From: Pyronema omphalodes | Lineage: Eukaryota > Ascomycota > Pezizomycetes > Pezizales > Pyronemataceae | Assembly: GCA_024516155.1 (NCBI GenBank) | Contig: JAJJXM010000030.1 | Coordinates: 186,001 to 250,000 of the forward strand | DNA length: 64,000 nucleotides | Direction of reading: 5' to 3' | Shown here: positions 49,671-59,867 of the stretch, piece after piece | Layout of the letters: the number at the start of each line of letters is the position of its first letter | How positions within the stretch are numbered: position 1 is the first letter of the stretch | Notes under the pieces: generated by a model | What the model was told of the DNA's origin: nothing | Database searches by the model: none | The model's input: the letters and a program-made list of their open reading frames with translations, nothing else | Program-made: the position numbers and the translations under genes

Positions 49671-51436
49671 GCTGAATGTAATCATGCATAACCACCCACC
49701 CAGAAGCCAGCTTTAAATACAAAGCCATAATTTCCTCGGTCAACTACCAACTACCGACTCAACGCTCATACTGATTTTCATGATTTTCATAATATGATAT
49801 GATATGATAACATATGATAACATATGATATGATATGATACGATACCCACGATGCTTAAATGTGAGTATATAACCCTATACCCCGACCTCTAGTCCCAGGG
49901 TGCGAGGTCAGGAGGATTCAGGAATCAGGATTCAGGATTCAGGATTCAGGATTTAGATATCATCGCTGTTACCGCTGCAGCCTGCTTGTATACTAGATGA
50001 TATTTGTGATTCTTATTTGTGATTTGCGATTTCTTATTTGTGCCAGTTTTAGTTATAATCATAAATTCATAATAAATACTTGATATGCGGAGTATATGGA
50101 GTTTATAGTTTCTTGGAAGAAAGAGATGGGACTATTGTGAGGGACTAGTAGCTTGTAGGGATTGTTATGGGCCTGGGCCCTGGAGGAGTTTGATACTGTG
50201 ACGGGTGGAAGTTGTTGAAAAGCCGCCTAGGGCTCTGGTTTCTCAGCCACAGTCAGGGCTCAGATCACTCACCCGTGGACACAGTTAGGGTTGATGTGAC
50301 TTGATCATGGAGGTGGAGGTTCCACATTGGGCATATCCCTTTTCCGTAGGATACGTAGTCTTAGAGCTGTACCACTACCAATAAACACTGATCTCCACCT
50401 CCACCTCCGCCTGATCGTTCCTTCTGTCGTTCAACAGAAGTTTTTGATTTGGGGGTTGGGGGTTGGGGGATAGTTAAAGGCTTGAAGGTTTGAAGGTTTG
50501 AAGTTGGTTCTTCGTCCGGACACACTTACACAGTTACACTGATCCCCCACTTCCATCTTTTTCTTCGTCCCAGCCTTGATCTCTGTGACTGACTCAACTT
50601 TCCCTTTTCAACACATTCGCAATCTCATATTGTTCTTTTTTGGTTTTATTAGTTGAAGAAGGAGCTGTAACAAGAGCTCACTGGGAGATGGTGAGGTTAT
50701 ACAGAATTATACTATATCATAGCGCATCAGTGATCGCCCTTCTTAGCTCCATGAAGTTTGCTTACTGGAAATTGTTCTTGATTAAGCAGATGTTTTCTGG
50801 AAAACGCTAGATATCTCCGGAACAGATAACTACTATGTTAGAAACATGTAGGTTTCACCAAGTTCACAAAGCTCATGAAGGACCATTTCGTCGGAGATGA
50901 AGAGGTGGTTACTAGTTAGCATCCTACTGAATCACCCTTCTCACCTGATGTATAGCAAGCACAATGCTTGGGGTTTGAACAAAATCCCCTAGCCTTACTT
51001 GGTCATAAAAAGACCTGATAACTAAAACTTGATATATAATGTTTCGAGCTCCTTTTTTATGGGTATTTTTTGGATTTTTGAATTTTTTGTCTTCGTGTCA
51101 TATTCGAGTGATACGTTATGCCCTAATAGTCTTCGTAGGCCACTGAATTATCCCAGGAACCAATATCACCCAACGATTCTGTGTTGTAGCAACTATATGG
51201 CATTTGATAAAGAATTCTAGAACTTCCCCGCAACAAGAGTCCCCATATCTGCATAGGATACCTACAGCCTAAAACAAAAGGTCCCATACCCTCGGCCAAC
51301 TCCACCGGCAGAGCCGGTAAGAAAAGAATATAATCCCTGAAGCCCAGAAAAACCTCTACTCAACATCCCCATAAACCTCCACAATCCTATCTCCAAAAGT
51401 TCCCCAATAATAAACCTTCACAACCCCGTAATAACC

Positions 51437-52195
51437 ATGACAAGTGATCCCCCGCCGCAATCACCAAACGATGGTGATCCAAACCCCTCAGAACCACTCC
51501 CTATCTCTCCCGCCACCGGATCCAGCAAACTCCTCATATTCCACCCAGAAACCCATCCACTCCCCTCCGCTCATATCGCCCAGTTCCGGGCCTGTATCAA
51601 CCCCGCGTACACCCTCTCCGAAAAAGGTCTCTTCAACCACCTCCGCCTCCCCGACGAAGACGCCGCGGAATTTCTTTCATCGGGCCGATGGATATTTGCC
51701 TACTACCTCCCGCATAACCTCTCCAACCACATCGCCACCCCTATCCCACCCCCTTCACTACCACCGATAACCGACCACCTTGGCACCCCACACAACCTCA
51801 CCAACTTCTCCCTCGCCGGCACCGTCAGCGTTTCAATCCCCCCATATCCCCGGTATCCTTCCACCCCGGGATTCCCCATCTTCCCCGATTCCCCCGAGAT
51901 CGAGGAGTTTCATTTACATCTTCTTGCGACGTCGGTGGGGTGTAAACAACTAGGGGTTGGGAGTAAGCTTTTGGATCGGGTTCGGGAGTTTGCGGAGGGG
52001 AGGATGGAGAGCGGAAAAAAGGGGAAGATTGTGGCGGAGGTGTTGGAGGAGGTGGGGAATACGGGGTATTATATGAAAAGAGGGTTTGTGCAGGAGGGGG
52101 AAAGGTGGGGGTGTGAGCCTGGCACGTGGGGAGCGGTCCAGAGGTTTCATTTGAGGAGGATGGTGAGGTGGGTGGAGGGAGCGGGGGGGAAGTGA
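51437..52195 (+). CDS. GNAT-like N-acetyltransferase family protein
   Basis: The single-exon frame encodes 252 residues. The C-terminal half shows a GNAT layout: a beta strand in EEFHLHLLATSV, a CoA-binding motif-A-like turn GCKQLGVGSKLLDRV (QxxGxG type) near residues 166-180, then VAEVLEEVGNTGYYMKRGFVQEGE, the usual motif B with Tyr and GF. The N-terminal third is Pro/Ser-rich and probably disordered. Such proteins transfer acetyl groups from acetyl-CoA to amines; the substrate here is unknown. The second half has strong GGG/GAG codon bias (locally G-rich), which gives long antisense frames. No intron is evident. The start ATG follows a pyrimidine-rich region. Confidence 0.72.
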   Translation: MTSDPPPQSPNDGDPNPSEPLPISPATGSSKLLIFHPETHPLPSAHIAQFRACINPAYTLSEKGLFNHLRLPDEDAAEFLSSGRWIFAYYLPHNLSNHIATPIPPPSLPPITDHLGTPHNLTNFSLAGTVSVSIPPYPRYPSTPGFPIFPDSPEIEEFHLHLLATSVGCKQLGVGSKLLDRVREFAEGRMESGKKGKIVAEVLEEVGNTGYYMKRGFVQEGERWGCEPGTWGAVQRFHLRRMVRWVEGAGGK

Positions 52196-53240
52196 TGGGG
52201 GTAACGATGGGAGGATTGGGACGGTGGAAAATACTTGTTGGGTGGGGGTTTGGTGGGGGGTTTATTGGGAAGAGGTTGAAAGATTATAGGGCATCCGGGC
52301 TGTATAGAAGTTTGTTGAAATATTAGGGCTAGGGCATTGTGTGAGTGGTGCAGGATTTGGAGATGGGGTCTGGAAATTTTCAGGGGTAAAAGATTTGTTT
52401 CTTTGTGAATTGGTCGTCTGTGTAGAAGAGATTTACCTAACCCCGCCTTGTATTTGAGTGACACCAACGCATCCAAGAGTACAACTCGCTCAGATAGATA
52501 TTCCTACGAAGATAGCGATCCCCACAAGAATCCTCGTTGAATCCACATTCGTACCAGATGTAATAAACTCTCCACATCTAAGACCGCCAATAGTTACCTC
52601 TAGGTCTAACTGGGTAGTACCGGCTTAAAATACCGGTAACACAGTGAGAGGAATCTTTAAGTTTGTCGGGAAATACTTTTCCCCAACCCCACTGGCAGTA
52701 ACTACATAGATCCCGTGGATACAAGAATGTAACAGCATTCCAAATCCGTGCAACCAACACCAAATCCCAAGAACATATCCAGGTGCCACAAGATTTCCCC
52801 AAACTGCAAAAACTTTCCTTCAACATGACTAGGACTAGCAAAGTTCTCGCTTAACATATCCGTGACACTGTATAGATATGTATAACTGTCTCAGCTCTTG
52901 CTTCTCCAATTCTCAAAATGTCTACCAAAAGTCCAAACTCCGGCTCTAGGATTCTGGACGCGGACTCATTCTGGAGTGTCTTATGACCGTGATTGAAAGC
53001 AGCATATGGCATATGGCATCAAGTTTTCAATTATAACATCTCAATATTTCCTATTCCGTACTTTTTCCCAAGCTTCAGTGGTTACGAAATTACGAAGAGT
53101 CTCCAAAATGAACCGGTTGGCAGGCTGCAGGCAAGTTGATAAGAATCTTTTTTAAAGCGGTGGGTCTATTATAAAAAGCCAACCTCAGTACACTGTCGAT
53201 AGATGCATGCATATACCATCAACAAATCGGCATACCAGAA
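52196..53240. other. intergenic, nothing recognised
   Basis: About 1 kb; the part near 53240 has a TATAAAA box-like sequence (about 53170) roughly 70 bases upstream of the granulin-like gene ATG. Confidence 0.5.
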
Positions 53241-53489
53241 ATGAAGTTTCTATTCCTTTTCTTCACCAGCACCGTGTTTGCAATCTCCATCTCAATCCCA
53301 ACAGCTCCAAGAATGCAATCCTACAAAGCTGAGATCGAAACCAAAGCCGAAACCGAAGCCGGAGTCGAAACCAACATCGCAGGAATGCCCCCATGTCTGA
53401 AATGTCATAATGGTGGTTGCTGTCCCTATAACTGGCCTATATGTTGTCTTAATTCCAGGATATGTGGGAAGACGATGTTGGGTACGTGA
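53241..53489 (+). CDS. small secreted granulin-like cysteine-rich peptide
   Basis: The 82-residue frame has an N-terminal signal peptide (MKFLFLFFTSTVFAIS), a Lys/Glu/Thr-rich acidic pro-region (about residues 25-48) and a cysteine cluster: CLKC, then GGCCPYNWPICCLNSRICGK. The paired CC...CC with a hydrophobic PYNWP loop is granulin-like. Known granulin folds are small disulfide-stacked modules. The frame ends after KTMLGT at a TGA within GTACGTGAGT, which resembles a splice donor. A short last exon with an acceptor near 53544 is possible, so the exact C-terminus is uncertain. Proposed role: a secreted signal or effector-like peptide; this is an inference. Confidence 0.65.
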   Translation: MKFLFLFFTSTVFAISISIPTAPRMQSYKAEIETKAETEAGVETNIAGMPPCLKCHNGGCCPYNWPICCLNSRICGKTMLGT

Positions 53490-54301
53490 GTCATATCTGT
53501 TACTTGTTACTTTCTAGCTAGCTAGCTTGGCCGGCTGACATAGTTGTGGATGTATGTGTATGTAGCTTGCGTTAGGTCTCAGAGAACAGTACTTGGAGGT
53601 GATGAAGGCTTGGTTTCTATTTCTGGATGAACCTTTTTTTTTGGCTGGTTGGTTAAGTGATTGAGTGGGATGTTATGACTGAAGGTTAAATTTAATTTCT
53701 AATATGAATTAATAATCAAAGTTATCAAAGTTATCAAGCTTCGCTAAAGGATTCTAATGATAAGAAGGAATCTTGATCTTCGTATACATATATGTGACAC
53801 ATGTAAGCGAGGTTGTTTTAGTCTGACTCTGCGGTACATCGGTTCTTTAAAGCGGGCTGCTAGCGGGCTGCTAATAGTCAGGGACTTATGTACTCCAAAG
53901 CTTGATTTTTGTCCCTGCGTCCGCGATCCGCTATTTCTGCCGGTGCCCGAAACTTTAAATCCTGTTCTAGGGATTATTCCCAAGCATCAGGATCGTGATC
54001 ACGATTCTTGGGTTTCCTAAATTTCAAGATATAGGCACATCACGTGTATCATTTCCATCACCACGAGTGATGAATCTAAAAAAAAAAAAGAGAGAGAGAT
54101 GATCCTAAACTCGTGTTCTCGCAGCCATATCCGTTTCCCGTACTCTCAAATAATCAATAATCAATAATCAATATATATATCCCTCTCTCCCAGCATCCAC
54201 TTTACCGCACTCCCACAAATTTAACCACCGAACATGCACCACCCCCTTCTTATTCCCCACAACCAAAACCCATCAACAACAAGCAACCACCACCACCAAT
54301 C
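53490..54301. other. intergenic, nothing recognised
   Basis: This stretch holds an A12 run (about 54079) and TAATCAATAATCAAT repeats near 54150 in the probable HHE promoter. Confidence 0.5.
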
Positions 54302-55069
54302 ATGACACTCCACCTACACCGACCCCAGATCCTCCCTTTCTCCAAATCCCAGCTTCTCCCGCTCCTAAGCCGTCACAGCCGCTCCCTAGCCTCCCTAAAC
54401 ACCACCTACACCATCCGTGACGTAATCCACGAAGACCATCACGATCTATCCGCCTACCACCACAAGCTTCTAACACCCTCAATATCACTCGACACCAAGT
54501 CCCGGTACCAAAACCAATTTTCCTGGCTACTAGCAAAACACATTATCGGCGAGGAAATAGTATTATATCCTGCCTACGAGACATATCTTGGATCCTATGG
54601 AAGATCTGTGGCGGAGAGAGATAGGGAGGGGAATCAGGTTATGAAGGATAGGTTGGAGTATTTCCAGCGGCTTTATCCACAGTCGGGGGAGTTTGAGGGA
54701 AAATTGGGGGATATTATGAAGGGGGTTAGGAATCATATTGTAGAGACGGAGGAGAGGGAATTGCCGAGGTTGGAGGAGGCCATGACGAAGGAGGAGAATG
54801 AGAGACTGGGAAGGAGGTATAGGAGGATGATGTGGTTTTTGCCGACGAGAGCGCATCCTTGGATCCCGAATAAACCTCCTTATGAAACGGTGTTGGGTTT
54901 TCTGAGTACGCCGGTCGATCAGTTGGGGGATGTGTTTAGGAGGTTTCCGGATGAGGAGGATTTGTTGAGGACGGAGGAGGAGTATAGGAGGAGTAAGGAC
55001 GGCGAGGATGTAAAGAAAGTCAAGGATGACAGAGACACGGGGAATGCGAAGGTTCCGGAGAACAAGTAG
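54302..55069 (+). CDS. hemerythrin-like HHE cation-binding domain protein
   Basis: The single exon encodes 255 residues. The N-terminal 40 residues are basic and hydroxylated (LLSRHSRSLASLN) and may be a mitochondrial presequence. The four-helix HHE pattern follows: IHEDHHDLSAYHHKLL, then a second helix with LAKHIIGEEIVLYPAYE, a long charged helix with MKDRLEYF, and NHIVETEERELPRLEEAM. The His and Glu residues of these segments are the di-iron/cation ligands known in the family. The C-terminal tail is highly charged (EEEYRRSKDGEDVKK). Family members bind iron or oxygen or act in metal and redox homeostasis; the substrate here is unknown. The LTR element lies 120 bp downstream of the stop. Confidence 0.85.
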   Translation: MTLHLHRPQILPFSKSQLLPLLSRHSRSLASLNTTYTIRDVIHEDHHDLSAYHHKLLTPSISLDTKSRYQNQFSWLLAKHIIGEEIVLYPAYETYLGSYGRSVAERDREGNQVMKDRLEYFQRLYPQSGEFEGKLGDIMKGVRNHIVETEERELPRLEEAMTKEENERLGRRYRRMMWFLPTRAHPWIPNKPPYETVLGFLSTPVDQLGDVFRRFPDEEDLLRTEEEYRRSKDGEDVKKVKDDRDTGNAKVPENK

Positions 55070-55189
55070 GGTGATATGGTAGTTGCATAGCTGGATACCT
55101 TTTATTTATTTAAAGATGTATGTACACAATCCATCATTTTTTGTATGACACCCGATCTTTGCAAATACCTCTCGTTGCTGCAATGAAAT

Positions 55190-55408
55190 TGTTAGAAAGG
55201 ACAGGGAGAGACAGACGGTTCTATTGTAGATGATAATGACGATACACAGAGAGGAAGCATTATATATAGTAGAAAAGTCGGCTAGTCTCATCCTCCTGAT
55301 CAAACCCTGTTTGGTGTCCCACTTGGTCCCCTTCAAGGTTCGGCTTGAGCAAACTCGAGGACCTTGTTACGACAAGCTGGATTGCCTATTCACGGCAATC
55401 TTCCAACA
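55190..55408 (-). repeat. LTR, 3' copy (219 bp)
   Basis: TG...CA-type terminus: + strand TGTTAG...TTCCAACA. By eye it is identical to 59649-59867. Confidence 0.95.
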
Positions 55409-55419
55409 CGCCCCCTCTT
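55409..55419 (-). promoter_or_regulatory. polypurine tract
   Basis: On the element's sense strand AAGAGGGGGCG directly abuts the 3' LTR, as a plus-strand primer should; one C interrupts the purines. Confidence 0.6.
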
Positions 55420-55589
55420 GGAGGCAAAGGTCCAGCCTAGCAAAGGAAAAATGAATCGCTGAAATATCAAATAAGAGAAAAAAAAAATTGTGATGGTGTT
55501 GTAAACAAATGAAAAAAAACATTCTTCGTTTTCCTTTTCCCCGCCCTCTTCATCAGTATAGGCTAAGGTTTCTTGTGAACGTTGATGAA

Positions 55590-55800
55590 GCTCAGCTGGT
55601 AGTCATTTGGTGAGAGCATCAGATAAGTTGTTCTTCTTGAGTCGATGTACTGAATGTTGATGCGTCACTATTGATCCTCATCGCCCACATAGACGTGTTT
55701 TCTTCAATGTGTCGTATTTTGGTTTTCGCAAATCCGGATTTGATAAATTTGATAGCTCCTAGATTGCCGGTAGTAAAGACTGAAACTCTTGAATAGATAC
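55590..55800 (-). pseudogene. remnant of copia RNase H C-terminus
   Basis: One frame reads NLGAIKFIKSGFAKTKIRHIEE, which resembles the RNase H stretch with DN..AI.... and KHI. A different frame shortly after reads KKNNLSDALTK, like the usual pol terminus (LADALTK). The frames are separated by stops and shifts. Only about 70 residues of the family pattern remain. Confidence 0.55.
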
Positions 55801-56215
55801 TGATAATGCCCGGCGGGTAGTGATCCAGTTAGTTTATCCGATAAGGTGTTCCCCAAGTCAATATACTGAGGGTTTATTCTTCGCTTTGTCTGTTTATCGT
55901 GGAGATGGAAGTGTTGTAGCGTTTTTCCCTTCCCAACTTGCTATTTTCTCAGTGAACATTTGGATCAAGCGGCTTGGCGACGCTGCGGCTGTTCTCATGC
56001 GGAATCTCTTGATTGCTGTTCCAATTAGTTCTGTTGCCGAATCGTAATTCCTCAATCTCTTTGATAAATTTCCCTCGTAGGGTGGTTCTGAAGCAGTGTT
56101 TCAATCTCATACCAGGGGACATGATGCACGTCACGGTATGCAGTGTTTCCCATAGTAAGTGAAATGAACGTCTCTGTCATTCACATTGGTTTTTTTTCAG
56201 TTTCCTTTTTTCATA

Positions 56216-56216
56216 T

Positions 56217-56300
<84 letters not shown>

Positions 56301-56308
56301 TGTCGTTT

Positions 56309-56351
<43 letters not shown>
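56216..56351 (+). repeat. (CTTT)n microsatellite plus T-tract
   Basis: About 21 CTTT units followed by a T run of about 40 bases; in the element's sense this is a long A-run followed by GAAA units. Confidence 0.95.
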
Positions 56352-56353
<2 letters not shown>

Positions 56354-56539
56354 CTTTCCTTGTTGCGTTCAACTTACCAGTTGTCTTGCAATGTAAGATT
56401 CCAATATAATTTGTCTGGTCATTCATTTTTCTCAAGCTTCAGGACCTGGATCTAAGTATTATTTGCATACTTGTAGTTGTTTGGCTTTCATTCATCTTCT
56501 TGTGTCAGCTTCCATTCACTTCTTGTGAAGGATTTTATT

Positions 56540-57720
56540 CGCCTCCTGTGTGAGCTTTCATCTGTGTCCTTGTGCTAGCATGCTTTGCCCTGTTATACAG
56601 GCTTTCATCTGTTTTCTTGTGCCGGCATTCATTTGTCCTGTTGTACAGGCTTTCATCTCTATTCTTGTGCTGGCTTTCATTTGCCTTGTGCATGTTTTTA
56701 TTTCCCTTCTTTCCATTGCTTTTGTGTTCGACTCTTTACTTGTGTGGCAACATATGATTCTAACACATTTTATACGATTATATATTCATTCACATATCAA
56801 GAAATAACCGCAGCCATTATGTGCAGGCTTTCAATTGCGTGTTTTCTAGGTACCTGGTACGGGCTTAGATTTGCGTACTGCTTATTCAGGCTTTCATTGG
56901 CCTACTTATCCAAGCTCTGATTGGCTGTCTTCTGTGGGCTTCTATTCATCTTTCATACGCTTTCTTGTTTGATCCCTCAGTGACATTCTCCTGCAGGCTT
57001 CTATTCCCTTTCATGTTTGGGCTTTCATTTGGCATTTTGTTATAGGCTTTCATTTACCTTCTTGTTTCAGCTTTCATTTGTTTTCTTATATGGAATTTCA
57101 TTTACATTCCTTTGGAGGCATTCATTGGCCTTGTTGTTCGGTCTTTCATTTGCCTTCTCGTGTTGGCTACCATTTTTCTTCTTTGGTAGGGTTTCATTCA
57201 TCTTCCTGTTCAGGCTTTCAATTGCCTTTTATGTGCTGGCTTTCATTTGCCTTCCGATATATGCTTTTGTTTGCCTACTTGATTCAATTTCTATTCGCCT
57301 TCGTGCTTTGGCATTCATTTAATCTGTGCTGTAGGATTGCAATGTCCATCTTGTGCAGGCTTCCTTCACCTTGTTGTGCAGGCGTCCATTTGCCTTCTTT
57401 CAATTGCTCTTGTGTTCGACTCAACACTCCTCTAGCAACACAGAATTTTAACATATTGTGTAATATTATATATTCACCCACATATCAAGCATTTACATAC
57501 TGCTTCTCCAGGCTTTCATTCACCTTTTTGTCGGAGCTCTCATTGGCATTCTTCTGTAGGCTTTCATTCGCCTTCTTGTTCAGGCTTTCATTCATATCCT
57601 GTTCTAGGTTTCCATTTCTCTTCTTGATCAGGCTTTCAATTGCCTTCTTGTTTTGGCTTTCATTCGCCTTCTTTTGTAGGCTTTGATTTGCCGTTTTTCA
57701 AGGTCTTCATTGCAGGCTTT
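56540..57720 (-). repeat. degenerate 25-35 base minisatellite inside the LTR element
   Basis: The + strand repeats CAGGCTTTCATTTGCCTTCTTGT-like units with many variants, about 35 times. A longer unit is also duplicated: the segment starting TTGTGTTCGACTC and ending in CACATATCAAG occurs near 56723 and near 57411, about 690 bp apart. The sense-strand translation is Lys-rich (KRRRMKAKTRRQLKA). Confidence 0.8.
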
Positions 57721-58083
57721 CATTTGCGTGCTTTTTATATCATTCAGTTCATCTTCCGTGACAGATTCTTCCTGTTCATTCATAGAAAGCGTAGATATTT
57801 TTTTTTTTTGTTTGAGCAAATCCAAAAACGCCTCTGCTTCTTCAAGATTCTTGTCATGAGCATTTTCCTGTTTTGTCCATATAATAATGGAGCAGGTCAC
57901 TGTTCTCCTCAGGATGAAGTCATCAATCGACCGCAAGTTCGTGGTCTTGTAGACATACCATATTATCCTGCACGGTTTTAATGCAGGTCCAAAACTTGTA
58001 TCAACTTGATCATAGGTTTCATTTAGTACATGTTGAAGAGATATAACATCTTTCCTTGTTGAAGTGATGAAGTAGGTGTTCAA
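57628..58083 (-). pseudogene. element frame running into the minisatellite
   Basis: A 151-codon frame overlaps the gag zinc-knuckle frame by four bases. It begins as ordinary sequence (ITSTRKDVISLQHVLNE) and ends in minisatellite-encoded Lys/Arg repeats. I cannot assign it to protease or integrase. Confidence 0.4.
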
Positions 58084-59110
58084 TAAGTCGTGCCATTTTC
58101 ATCCTTACTATTCTCGATTTCCTTCTCGCCCTTAGTTACATTGATTTTTTTTTTATTTGACTTTTCAATCCGTTCATTTCGCCGGCGGTTATCAACCGTC
58201 TTCTTGATTAGGCAGTCTCTGATTGAGTGATCAGAGTCGCCACAGTACTGGCAGTTGAATTGATTCTTATCGTGTGACTGCTGTCTGTTGTGTTTCCTAG
58301 AGTTCCCATGTTCCTGCCAGCAAACCTCACTGTTGTAGTTGGACCTCTGAAAATTGGTACACCCTGTCTCACTCTGTCTGCTGGAATTGTCGGATTTGAA
58401 GTTTCTTGTTCGGCTGCTTCCCCTTGAGGAATGGGACCGAGAGCGTGATTTAGAATAGTAAGCATTATTTGTGCTGTGTGGTCTTTTAGTAAGCATCTCA
58501 AGCGTTGCTTCGTATTCGTTGAGTTTGTTCATTGCATCATTTGCTGTTTCATTTTTTTCTCCCAATCATATCTGCCAAATGTCTAAGTGCATCTGGGACA
58601 TATGTGAGAAGATGCTTTCGAAAGGTATGATCACTGATAGCCTCCTTTGTGTCTTTCAGTTCTCTCCGGAGGGTGATTGCAGTAGCGGAGAATTTGGCGA
58701 TAGGTTTTCCAGGAACAGGGCGCAGTGCTAGGACGCAATTTGTCAGGCGTCTTGTGCCAGTCTCGCTATCTGCGGTGCTGTATTCCTCCTTGAAGTTCTT
58801 CCAAAGTTCTGTGGGATGTTCCAAGTCGTCCAGTTGAGAGCGGATTTCCTCAGTCATTGCATTGAATAACAGGGATACTGCTCTTGCATGTCGAATCTCA
58901 AAGTCTGCACGTTCCGCAGCGCTCCTGCCCACCTCTGCTGGGTCACTGTAAGAGCAATGGTCGCATGGTTTCATAACCCGATACAATGCTCCAAGCACGC
59001 TCAGTTTTCAGCACCCGCTTCGTGTTTGGCGCCCACGTGGCATAGTTGTGGTCATTGAGACGCGTCAAATTGCCGCCGGCATGTTTAAAGATATTCTCAG
59101 GTACGGCAGG
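58080..59110 (-). pseudogene. copia-type gag, copy 2, frameshifted
   Basis: The order on the minus strand: N-terminal NLTRLNDHNYATWAPNTKR and TERAWSIVSGYE, a shift near 58975, then DPAEVGRSAAERADFEIR, AVSLLFNAMTEEIRSQLDDLE, LTNCVLALRPVPGK, DALRHLADMIG. A second shift follows at an A7 run (about 58555), then an Arg/Ser-rich stretch and a zinc knuckle CQYCGDSDHSIRDC (CX2CX4HX4C variant). This is the Ty1/copia gag (UBN2-type) layout. It cannot give a full gag without frame changes. Confidence 0.75.
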
Positions 59111-59147
59111 TAGTAATAGGTTGAAAATTGCTGGTAGTCTCGTTGTG

Positions 59148-59634
59148 TTAAAATCGATAGAGATGTAGAATTAAGTGCTCTCCAGTCTTTTGTTTGTCGA
59201 AGGTTGATTGCTGCTGCAAAAATTGGGTTATCGGTTTTCCTAGAAGAGTAATTTGCAAGGCGTCTTCTTTCAGATTCACTGTCTGTAGCACTCTAACTTC
59301 TTTTGATCGTTTTCCCAAGTTCCATAGGATCTTCCAAGTCATCTTCACAATCTGCACGCTTGGAAGCGCGTCATTTGACATATACCAAGTTACCTCTTTC
59401 AAGGAATTGGGGCATGGTTTGTTGATCCATAACAATTCCCCAACCACGTTCGGTTGTAGGGGCCTGCTTCATATTGAGTGCACATGTGGCATAGTTGATG
59501 TTGTGCAAAAGGGTCAAATTGCTGCTGGTGTTTTCGACAATATCATTCGTCATGATGCTGGTAGGTAGTAACAGGAGGTAGTACCGGGGAATGCGAGAAG
59601 AAAACGGCGAGTGTAATCGGTAGTGGTTGCGCAA
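59148..59634 (-). pseudogene. degenerate duplicate of gag N-terminal part, copy 1
   Basis: NLTLLHNINYATCALNMKQ and TERGWGIV match the copy-2 N-terminus in order, then MVGELLWIN, LKEVTWYMSNDALPS and LWNLGKRSKEVR follow. Several shifts are present and it contains no zinc knuckle. It lies between the primer site and copy 2. Confidence 0.6.
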
Positions 59635-59648
59635 GAGGGCTCATAACC
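59635..59648 (-). promoter_or_regulatory. primer binding site, half initiator tRNA-Met type
   Basis: The + strand reads GAGGGCTCATAACC directly next to the LTR. GGGCTCATAACC is the anticodon stem-loop sequence of initiator tRNA-Met, the primer used as a half molecule by Drosophila copia and yeast Ty5. This fits minus orientation. Confidence 0.75.
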
Positions 59649-59867
59649 TGTTAGAAAGGACAGGGAGAGACAGACGGTTCTATTGTAGATGATAATGACG
59701 ATACACAGAGAGGAAGCATTATATATAGTAGAAAAGTCGGCTAGTCTCATCCTCCTGATCAAACCCTGTTTGGTGTCCCACTTGGTCCCCTTCAAGGTTC
59801 GGCTTGAGCAAACTCGAGGACCTTGTTACGACAAGCTGGATTGCCTATTCACGGCAATCTTCCAACA
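59649..59867 (-). repeat. LTR, 5' copy (219 bp)
   Basis: Same sequence as 55190-55408 by eye; followed by the right target-site copy GAAAT. Confidence 0.95.

Larger units (their letters stand above)
46212..51436. other. minisatellite-rich intergenic region
   Basis: No gene is supported. The first 1 kb is probably the kinase promoter and leader. A G21 run lies at 47488-47508. At 48405-48435 an 11-base CAGGAGACCCC unit repeats three times. Three arrays of 11, 10 and 7 bases lie at 49112-49670. Frames across them are repeat translations. Confidence 0.55.
55190..59867 (-). mobile_element. non-autonomous Ty1/copia-type LTR retrotransposon
   Basis: A 4678 bp element sits in minus orientation between two LTRs that I read as identical, with a perfect 5 bp target duplication (GAAAT at 55185-55189 and 59868-59872). 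The LTR termini are TGTTGG...AACA in sense orientation. A primer site resembling the initiator tRNA-Met anticodon arm lies just inside the 5' LTR, and a purine tract next to the 3' LTR. Coding capacity: a degenerate gag copy, a second gag with zinc knuckle interrupted by frameshifts, and the last fragment of RNase H. No reverse transcriptase or integrase is visible; most of the interior is a degenerate minisatellite. The matching LTRs suggest recent transposition in trans. Confidence 0.9.
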
